The translations under genes were made by a program, and so were the position numbers. A DNA stretch of 64,000 nucleotides. It comes from Flavobacterium kayseriense. Lineage in GTDB: Bacteria; Bacteroidota; Bacteroidia; Flavobacteriales; Flavobacteriaceae. This document shows, piece by piece, positions 58,301-64,000 of this stretch. Position 1 is the first letter of the stretch. Each line of letters starts with the position of its first letter. The notes beneath the pieces are model-generated. The model saw only the letters and a program-made list of their open reading frames with translations. It made no database searches and was not told the DNA's origin. Location: the NCBI RefSeq assembly GCF_014305095.1, contig NZ_JACRUI010000004.1, positions 124,001 to 188,000 on the forward strand. The letters are read 5' to 3'.

Positions 58301-60654
58301 AAGTAGATGGCGAAATTGTAACCGTTACTGGTACTTTGACCGTTTCAGATCAATTTGCAGGTTCTGCTTATATCCAAGATGGTACCGGAGCAATAGCTGT
58401 TTTTGATAAAACAGTTCACGGATCAGGACTTTTTAAAATAGGTGATTCTTTGACCATTACTGGAACAAAAAGCACATACACTGAACAAGTTCAAATTAGT
58501 CCTGTAAGCGCAGTTACTAATAATGGTCCAGCTACTGCACTTATTGAACCTAAAACGATTACTTTAAGTGAGATGGCAAATCACCCGGCTGAATTAGTTC
58601 GAATCGTAAATACTGCTTTTCCTAAGCCTGGTGCTATAATTTTTGGTAATTCAAGTATTAATATTACAGATTTAAGTGGAGCAGCACAATTGCGTTTAGA
58701 TGCTGACGTGAGTGATCTTGTAGGGTTTGCACAGCCTGCTAATTGTTCTGAAATCGTAGGAGTTGTAGCAAATTACTTTGCTACTCAGCAATTATTACCT
58801 AGAATGAGAGCCGATTTTCCTTGTGCAAATAAATACCAACAAATAGGAAATGATTTAGCTATTGCAAAAGATAAAACTTTAGATATAGCGACTTGGAATA
58901 TAGCTTGGTTTGGTGATGAAAAAAATTCGCCCGCTGCAGGCAAACCAAATTCAGATGCGATACAAAAAGAAGCTGTTAAGAATGTTTTACAACAACTAGA
59001 TGCAGATATCTATGCTGTTGAAGAAGTTTCTGATGATGTATTATTCGCTCAAATGGTAAGTGAAATGAATGATTATAGCTTTGTATTATCAGAGGCTACT
59101 TCTTATCCAAGCGATAATACTAGTCCAAAACAAAAGGTTGGTTTCATCTACAAAAACAAAACAGTAAAACCGGTAAAAACTAAAGTATTACTACAAACAA
59201 TACACCCTTTTTATAATGGAGGTAGTATTGCTGCTTTAACTAATTATCCAGATAGTGATAAATCAAGATTTTTTGCTAGTGGAAGATTACCGTTTATGCT
59301 AACAGCTGATGTAACCATTGGCGGAGACACAAAACAAATTAACATCATAGACCTTCACGCTAGAGCTAACACTAGTGGTGATGCACAAGGCAAATATGAC
59401 ATGCGTAAATTTGATGTCGAAGTTTTAAAAGATACTTTAGATGCTCAATATCCAACAGCAAACTTAATTCTGCTTGGAGATTATAATGACGATGTAGACT
59501 TCACGGTATCATCTGTAACTACAACAGTATCTACTTTTGAAGCTTATGTAAATGACAGTGCAAGATACAAAGTACTAACAAAAACATTGAGTGAACAAGG
59601 ATTTAGGTCATACGCTACTTACGAAAATATGATTGATCATATCATGGTTTCTAATGAGTTAGCGGACTTGTATATTGATGGATCAGCAAGAGTACATTAT
59701 GAATTCTTTACATCTGATTACACAAAAACAGCTTCAGATCACTTCCCTGTATCTGCAAGATTGCAATTAAAAGCATTCTCATTAGACGCTACAAACGCAA
59801 CTAATATTAGCTGTAATGGTGAAGCTGACGGTACTGCCAAGGTCACTGTTTCTGGAGGTATCGCTCCTTACACCTATACTTGGAGTAATGGAACAAAATC
59901 AAATTTTAACGCTATTTCAAATTTAGAAGCAGGAATATATAACGTAGTAGTATTGGATGCATTAAACAATAAATTGACTGCTAATTTTACAATTACTGAA
60001 CCTTCCTTAATTTCAATTCCTTCATCAGTTGAATCAACTGTATATTACGGGTATGCTAAAAACTCATGCACAACACTTGATGCAGGAAATATAACCGGAG
60101 GTGTATTACCATACACTTATCAATGGAGCAACGGAGCAACGACTAAAAGCATATCGGTTTGCCCAACGTCTACAACCATTTACACTTTAATTGTAAAAGA
60201 TGCTAATGGCTGTTTATCGGCTACTGAAAAAAAGGTAAATGTTATCGATGTAAGCTGCGGAAATAATCCAAAAAATCCAAAAGTAGAAGTATGCCACAAT
60301 GGAAAAACAATTTGTATTGATGAAAATGCAGTGGCTAGTCATTTAGCCCACGGTGATAAATTAGGAAGTTGTTCAACACAAATTGAAAATAGAACCACCT
60401 TTACTGATGTAGTTGTATTCCCTAATCCTTTCTTGAATACTGTAAATGTTACAGTTGATAGTGTGATTAATGTAAAAGTTGATTTAGCGATCTACAATTT
60501 CAGCGGACAATTAATTCAACAAACTACTCATGATGTTAAAAGTGGAAATTCAAACATACAATTAATTTTATCCAACTTACAAAAAGGAAACTATTTCTTA
60601 AAAACTATTATAAATGGAAAAGTTGATAATGTTAAGTACTTAATTAAAAAGTAA
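55393..60654 (+). CDS. Secreted multidomain double nuclease with T9SS sorting domain, 1753 aa
   Basis: Signal peptide (1-25, ending SFAQ), then an endonuclease I-like domain (about 28-275; NREHVYARS with His116, DAHHLRASD, NNYPFG), FN3 domain (about 285-370), three lamin-tail (LTD) domains (about 374-530, 634-785, 795-950; each starts VFINEIHYDNAG), second FN3 between LTD1 and LTD2 (about 545-630), an OB-like domain (about 955-1145), an exonuclease-endonuclease-phosphatase domain (about 1160-1460; TWNIAWFG, LLGDYNDD, MIDHIMVSN, SDHFPVSA), two SprB-like Ig repeats (about 1465-1625; SCNGEADGTAKVTVSGGIAPYTYTWSNG), a Cys/His motif (about 1628-1660) and a type A sorting domain (about 1670-1753; VVFPNPF). 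It probably degrades extracellular DNA or RNA and stays at the surface or is released through the type IX system. Confidence 0.9.
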   Translation: MKQFYLKTQFILVAVFSFLSVISFAQVPTYYNGTNISQNGTTLKSSLATLISSNTINLSYTPGVWDALKQTDLDPTDPTKVLLIYGYNDTDTDTFNDRTRSKDANGGNSGNWNREHVYARSLGNPNLGSEGPGSDAHHLRASDITLNATRNNYPFGASSGNAKLINGTYFYPGDEWKGDIARMVMYMYLRYGNQCLPNVVTVGTNTFNADIPDILLQWNVEDPVSQIEINRNTILEGVQGNRNPFIDNPAFATAIWGGPQAQNRFDGSVIMDTEAPSVPATLFATNTTATETTLTWVQSTDNVGVLGYRIFNGTVQIASSSTANYVLTGLTANTNYTFSVKAFDAAGNISNNSNSIAVKTLVGTPPPTPSASVVFINEIHYDNAGTDVGEGVEIAGTAGTDLTGWSIIPYNGAVGSGATYTPIGTLSGIIPNQSNGFGTVFVTISGLQNGSPDGIALVDASGKAVQFLSYEGSFTATNGPAIGMTSLDIGVSQNGLEAAGLSLQLKGNGTQYSDFTWQASAKSTYGAINNGQSFTLITAPVTAPANVTASNITQTAATLTWDAVTAASSYEIYNGTVQVASSTTTSFTLSNLTANTTYNFTVVALDANDNASEASAVVSVKTLTNTTPITAGSVFINEIHYDNAGSDVNEGVEIAGLAGIDVTGWKIIPYNGANGASYTPIGTFSGIIPNQLNGYGTVHVPIPGLQNGAPDGLALVDAENKVVQFLSYEGSFTATNGPAIGMTSTDIGIEETSTATVGNSLQLTGRGTKYSDFTWETAASTSGSTNKGQKFGDLVFINEIHYDNAGTDIGEGVEVAGYAGIDLTGWSLVPYNGSGGASYTPVGNLSGIIADQLNGYGTVFVPILNLQNGAPDGLALVDPNGKVIQFISYEGSFTATNGPANGMTSTDIGITEESNAAVGTSLQLIGAGFTYADFTWQSATATYNAVNKGQFFGNASEIIVVLPIAEARTKVDGEIVTVTGTLTVSDQFAGSAYIQDGTGAIAVFDKTVHGSGLFKIGDSLTITGTKSTYTEQVQISPVSAVTNNGPATALIEPKTITLSEMANHPAELVRIVNTAFPKPGAIIFGNSSINITDLSGAAQLRLDADVSDLVGFAQPANCSEIVGVVANYFATQQLLPRMRADFPCANKYQQIGNDLAIAKDKTLDIATWNIAWFGDEKNSPAAGKPNSDAIQKEAVKNVLQQLDADIYAVEEVSDDVLFAQMVSEMNDYSFVLSEATSYPSDNTSPKQKVGFIYKNKTVKPVKTKVLLQTIHPFYNGGSIAALTNYPDSDKSRFFASGRLPFMLTADVTIGGDTKQINIIDLHARANTSGDAQGKYDMRKFDVEVLKDTLDAQYPTANLILLGDYNDDVDFTVSSVTTTVSTFEAYVNDSARYKVLTKTLSEQGFRSYATYENMIDHIMVSNELADLYIDGSARVHYEFFTSDYTKTASDHFPVSARLQLKAFSLDATNATNISCNGEADGTAKVTVSGGIAPYTYTWSNGTKSNFNAISNLEAGIYNVVVLDALNNKLTANFTITEPSLISIPSSVESTVYYGYAKNSCTTLDAGNITGGVLPYTYQWSNGATTKSISVCPTSTTIYTLIVKDANGCLSATEKKVNVIDVSCGNNPKNPKVEVCHNGKTICIDENAVASHLAHGDKLGSCSTQIENRTTFTDVVVFPNPFLNTVNVTVDSVINVKVDLAIYNFSGQLIQQTTHDVKSGNSNIQLILSNLQKGNYFLKTIINGKVDNVKYLIKK

Positions 60655-60690
60655 TTCAACAACAACTTACATTTCATTACCCCCAAAAGC

Positions 60691-60719
60691 AAAGCCGTCA
60701 AAATTATTTTGCCGGCTTT
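60691..60719 (+). terminator. Terminator after the nuclease gene
   Basis: Stem AAAGCCGTCAAAA (60691-60703) with TTTTGCCGGCTTT (60707-60719), one mismatch, 3-base loop and a short T-rich tail. The gap 60655-60988 (334 bases) holds no gene otherwise. Confidence 0.75.
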
Positions 60720-60988
60720 ATTTGTATAATGCATCACTGCGACAACTTAGTCCCTAAAGACTGAGCAAGTAGTAAAGATTAGGCAGCTTCAACAAACTAT
60801 CTAAAACCTAATCTATAATACAAACTATAACTTCGTAACGTAAATTAATTCATACACTTGAAATAAAACAATTTACAAAGTACTTTTTATGATTTAATGA
60901 GTAAATTTGGGAATAAGATTAAATTACTACTTACTAAACTATTCTCTAAATACAAACAAACTGAATCCGTAATTAATAAGACTTTACT

Positions 60989-61879
60989 ATGGCATTTATA
61001 GATTATTACAAAGTCCTTGAAATAGACAAAAAAGCAACCGAGACAGAGATAAAAAAAGCTTATCGAAAAATGGCTCGTAAATACCATCCGGACTTAAACC
61101 CAAATGATAAGCAAGCCGAATTAAAGTTTAAAGAACTTAACGAAGCCAATGAAGTATTGAGTAACCCTGAAAACAGAAAGAAATACGATCAATACGGAGA
61201 AAATTGGGAACATGGAGCTGAATACGAAAAAGCAAAACAGCAGCAAACCCAAAACCAAGGCAACAGATCGCAAGGAGGTTTTCAAGGATTTGAAGGTGGT
61301 GATTATTCTGATTTTTTTGAATCTATGTTTGCTGGACAAGGAAACAGAGGCAGAAACTCGGGCTATAAAGGACAAGATTTTAATGCCGAACTTCATCTTG
61401 ATCTAAAAGATGTTTACAGCACCCATAAACGAACCTTAACTATCAATGGGAAAAACATACGGCTAACCATAGAAGCTGGTATAGAAAATGGACAAGTAAT
61501 TAAAATTGCAGGGTATGGGGCTGAAGGAGCTAATGGCGGACCAAAGGGAGATCTCTACATAACTTTTTCTATTAGTAACAATACGAATTTCAAAAGAGAC
61601 AAAAATAATCTCTATACATCCGCTGAAATAGATCTTTACACCGCTGTACTTGGAGGTGATATTACCGTGGACACCTTTGATGGTAAGGTAAAACTTAAGG
61701 TTGCAGCAGGTACTCAAAATGGAGCCCAAATAAAATTAAAAGGAAAAGGGTTCCCTATTTATAAAAAAGAAAAAGAGTTTGGCGACCTCTACATCACGTA
61801 CCAAATTCAAATTCCAGAAAACATCTCAGAAAAAGAAAAAGATTTATTTAAGCAACTTTCTAATTTAAGAACATCATGA
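60989..61879 (+). CDS. cbpA: DnaJ-type curved-DNA-binding co-chaperone (CbpA)
   Basis: A 296-residue J-domain protein: J domain (about 4-70) with HPD at 33-35, Gly/Phe-rich linker (about 85-125, GGFQGFEGGDYSDFFESMF), and two beta-barrel substrate-binding domains (about 130-290). The zinc finger of DnaJ is absent, so this is the CbpA class. It presents clients to DnaK. It overlaps the next gene by four bases (ATGA at 61876-61879), typical of cbpA-cbpM operons. Identity sure by domain order and neighbour. Confidence 0.93.
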   Translation: MAFIDYYKVLEIDKKATETEIKKAYRKMARKYHPDLNPNDKQAELKFKELNEANEVLSNPENRKKYDQYGENWEHGAEYEKAKQQQTQNQGNRSQGGFQGFEGGDYSDFFESMFAGQGNRGRNSGYKGQDFNAELHLDLKDVYSTHKRTLTINGKNIRLTIEAGIENGQVIKIAGYGAEGANGGPKGDLYITFSISNNTNFKRDKNNLYTSAEIDLYTAVLGGDITVDTFDGKVKLKVAAGTQNGAQIKLKGKGFPIYKKEKEFGDLYITYQIQIPENISEKEKDLFKQLSNLRTS

Positions 61880-62169
61880 TGATAGAAAACCTTATTCCCA
61901 TTGACGTATTATGCGTAAAATATCAAGTAAATGATCAGTTTTTTAATAGTCTAGTAGCTACAGGACTACTAGAAATTCATAGTATCCAAGAAGTCGCCTA
62001 TATACAAAAAGATTCCCTCTACGAAATCGAAAAAATAATGAGGTTGCATCAAGATCTGGAGGTTAACTTGGAGGGAATAGATATTGTTTTAAATCTATTA
62101 CAAAAGATTGATGACTTACAAAAAGAAATGCTAGCACTTAAAAACCGCTTGTCATTATACGAAAATTAA
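61876..62169 (+). CDS. cbpM: CbpM, chaperone modulator protein
   Basis: A 97-residue protein with the MerR-like HTH-type fold predicted for CbpM (IPIDVLCVKYQVNDQFFNSLVATGL) and a C-terminal helix pair (VNLEGIDIVLNLLQKIDDLQKEM). CbpM binds the J domain of CbpA and blocks its activity and DNA binding. The start overlaps the cbpA stop by four bases. The following 265 bases hold no gene. Confidence 0.88.
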   Translation: MMIENLIPIDVLCVKYQVNDQFFNSLVATGLLEIHSIQEVAYIQKDSLYEIEKIMRLHQDLEVNLEGIDIVLNLLQKIDDLQKEMLALKNRLSLYEN

Positions 62170-62434
62170 GTTCGAGCATTTTACTTTAGGTCGATAGTAA
62201 TACAAAAGAAACTTGGCATTAAAGTAAACGCAAACTAAAGCCAATAATTTAACCAAGTAAAATTTCTTACTTTTTTAGCTTTTTTCTAAAAAAAATATAA
62301 AATTATTACTACCTTGTTTACTTTTTTATTTACTATAAATAAAGTTACAAAGTAACAGTTTACTTGAAGTCAAGTTTTCAAATTCGACCAAGAGTTTCCT
62401 TAGTAAAAATTTTAAAGTTAAAAATTAGAATCCG

Positions 62435-64000
62435 ATGAATAAATCGAGCCAAAAACTTTTGGATCACATTAATAAAGACGCTTCCCTTTTTGATTTCATA
62501 CAGAAATGGGACGTAGATGGCCTAATATACACCGATATTATCAATCCTGAAAACGTCTGGATTAATTCAAAACTATGTACAAGTTTAGGTTATGATTACA
62601 ACGAATATTTTAATCTTGAAAACATAGTAGAGACTACCGACCTATATGCCTATACCAAGGAAAAAGTTGTGGTACTGATTCATAAAAACGGATCAAAGCA
62701 TAGTATGAAATGCAAACATAAAACCATTACAAATAGCCTTGGAGAAACGATCGCCTATGTAAGCTGTTTCAGAGGATCAAATTTAAATCCTGACCCTCAG
62801 AAGTATTTGAAGAAATTGAAAAAACAAGGAGAGTTTCTTGAAAAATCAAACGAAGCTGCACTAATTGGGTATTGGGAAGTAAACCTAAAAAAACAAAAAA
62901 TATTTTGGAGTAGAATTACAAGAGAAATTCACGAAGTTCCATCAGATTACACTACAAATTTAGAAACTGCAATTAATTTTTTTGTTGAGGGTAAAGCCAA
63001 AGAGAGTATAATACGTCACTTTAATTCCTGTGTGACTGAAGGAACATCGTATGACCTAGAATTACAAATAACAACCTTCAAAGGAAATCTCAAATGGGTT
63101 AGAGCGATAGGTCAAGCCATTTCATCAAAGGGTATCTGTACAAAAGTGTATGGAACTTTTCAGGATATAACGAAGGTCAAGGAAGCTAATTTATCTTTAC
63201 AACAACAAAAAGAAAAGTTACAGAGTATCATAATATCTACTAATTCCGGTACATGGGAATGGAATATTCAAACTGATGAAACGCAGCATAATGAGATATG
63301 GGCTAATATTATAGGTTATTCACTTGATGAGATAGCGCCAGTAACTACCGAGAAATGGAGGAATTTAATTCACCCCGATGATGTGATTGTGTCTAATTTA
63401 AAAATGAAAGATTGCTTTGATCAAAAGGTAGATCACTATGAAGCTGAGTACCGAATTAGGCATAAGGATGGCCATTGGATTTGGGTTCTCGATAAAGGAA
63501 AAATAATTAGTAGGACGGCAGACAATAAGCCTTTACTGATGTTTGGCATTCATACGGATATAACAGAGCAAAAAAAATCGGTTTTAAGGAACATGCTTTT
63601 TATTGAGCAGACTCCTACTGCTATTGCTATGTTAGATACCCAAATGAAATACCTAGCCGCTTCTAAAAAATGGCAAGAAGACTATAAATTAACTACTAAA
63701 AATATTGTTGGAGTATCTCATTATGAACTATTTCCCAGAACTAGCGATAAATGGAAACAACATCATCAAAATTGTTTAAAAGGAATACCAATTAAGCGTG
63801 AAGAGGAAAAATTTTTTAGAAAAGATGGCTCTGTACAATGGATTTCTTGGGAATTAAAACCGTGGTTCAATGACAATGGAACTGTGGGCGGCATCTTGAT
63901 ACACACCGCAAATATTACAGCCAGAAAAAAGACAGAAGAGCAGCTTAGAATTAGTGAAGCCGCTTTTAGAGGAAATTTTGAGAACGCTGCCGTAGGAATG
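62435..64000 (+). CDS. Second multi-PAS sensor protein, N-terminal 522 aa, cut by the right edge
   Basis: Open from ATG 62435 to the right edge without a stop. Four PAS domains are complete (about 10-115, 135-250, 265-380, 385-500) and a fifth begins (LRISEAAFRGNFENAAVGM). Typical text: KWDVDGLIYTDI, ALIGYWEVNLKKQKIFWS, KVYGTFQDIT, SGTWEWNIQTDETQHNEIW, HPDDV, RIRHKDGHWIWVLDKG, FFRKDGSVQWISWELKP, HTANITARKK. No leader or membrane helix, so cytoplasmic. The catalytic end is outside the window; a histidine kinase or diguanylate cyclase domain is expected (inference). PAS 2 resembles PAS 8 and 10 of the giant kinase at 8740 (IGSWE... YGSFQDI), so the two proteins are probably paralogous sensors. 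Confidence 0.9.
   Translation, partial: MNKSSQKLLDHINKDASLFDFIQKWDVDGLIYTDIINPENVWINSKLCTSLGYDYNEYFNLENIVETTDLYAYTKEKVVVLIHKNGSKHSMKCKHKTITNSLGETIAYVSCFRGSNLNPDPQKYLKKLKKQGEFLEKSNEAALIGYWEVNLKKQKIFWSRITREIHEVPSDYTTNLETAINFFVEGKAKESIIRHFNSCVTEGTSYDLELQITTFKGNLKWVRAIGQAISSKGICTKVYGTFQDITKVKEANLSLQQQKEKLQSIIISTNSGTWEWNIQTDETQHNEIWANIIGYSLDEIAPVTTEKWRNLIHPDDVIVSNLKMKDCFDQKVDHYEAEYRIRHKDGHWIWVLDKGKIISRTADNKPLLMFGIHTDITEQKKSVLRNMLFIEQTPTAIAMLDTQMKYLAASKKWQEDYKLTTKNIVGVSHYELFPRTSDKWKQHHQNCLKGIPIKREEEKFFRKDGSVQWISWELKPWFNDNGTVGGILIHTANITARKKTEEQLRISEAAFRGNFENAAVGM

Overview
The window looks like a chromosomal segment of a Flavobacterium-type Bacteroidota. The supporting signs are strongly AT-rich DNA, promoters of the TTG-N19-TAnnTTTG type, lipoproteins with short hydrophobic leaders, a secreted protein ending in a type IX secretion (T9SS) sorting domain, a carboxypeptidase-D-like regulatory domain behind a small Cys motif, and very large multi-PAS sensor proteins. 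I saw no rRNA, tRNA, CRISPR array, transposase or phage gene.

Layout. 1-3640: end of a uronate (pectin or alginate breakdown) locus with kduI (cut by the left edge), a hexuronate-type MFS transporter and a secreted acetylesterase-like hydrolase. kduI and the transporter share the same 14-bp palindromic operator beside a Bacteroidota promoter. 3776-7513: a MacA/MacB-like export operon plus a hypothetical gene. 8740-15195: a 2151-residue cytoplasmic hybrid of about 14 PAS domains, one GAF domain and a histidine kinase core. 15749-33403: a long, mostly co-oriented run of redox and envelope genes: periplasmic rhodanese, fatty-acid-hydroxylase-type membrane protein, two DUF547 proteins, an outer-membrane barrel, a FAS1 lipoprotein, an NAD(P)H:FAD oxidoreductase directly followed by a NapH-like membrane ferredoxin, three glycosyltransferases, a peroxiredoxin-like protein, a two-glutaredoxin/thioredoxin-reductase fusion, a GH113-like hydrolase and a HAD hydrolase. 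33404-36000: small poorly known genes around a structured GC-rich intergenic element.

36227-37406 holds msrB and msrA (methionine sulfoxide repair). 37722-45027 is a DNA-damage block: an exonuclease/GIY-YIG protein, a LexA-like S24 repressor, a divergent Y-family polymerase and a DnaE2-like polymerase, with a TTGTTA-N7-TAACAA palindrome between the divergent promoters and a 155-bp tandem repeat array before the DnaE gene. 45061-55024 carries OsmC, an EamA exporter, a small lipoprotein, an S9 peptidase, GapN, a rhodanese, a Crp/Fnr regulator, a TauE/SafE exporter and a SulP anion transporter. 55393-60654 encodes a 1753-residue secreted protein that joins an endonuclease I domain and an exonuclease-endonuclease-phosphatase domain; its upstream region has the same TTGTTA-N7-TAACAA pattern as the repressor operator. 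60989-62169 is a cbpA-cbpM chaperone pair, and 62435 to the right edge is the start of a second multi-PAS sensor protein.

The most unusual points are the possible link between the SOS-like repressor and the secreted double nuclease, the Grx-Grx-TrxR fusion, the FAD/ferredoxin electron-transfer pair inside a DUF547/FAS1/rhodanese neighbourhood, and the giant PAS kinase with a LOV-like domain lacking the photoactive Cys. All functional statements come from reading the sequence and from family knowledge; no database search was run.
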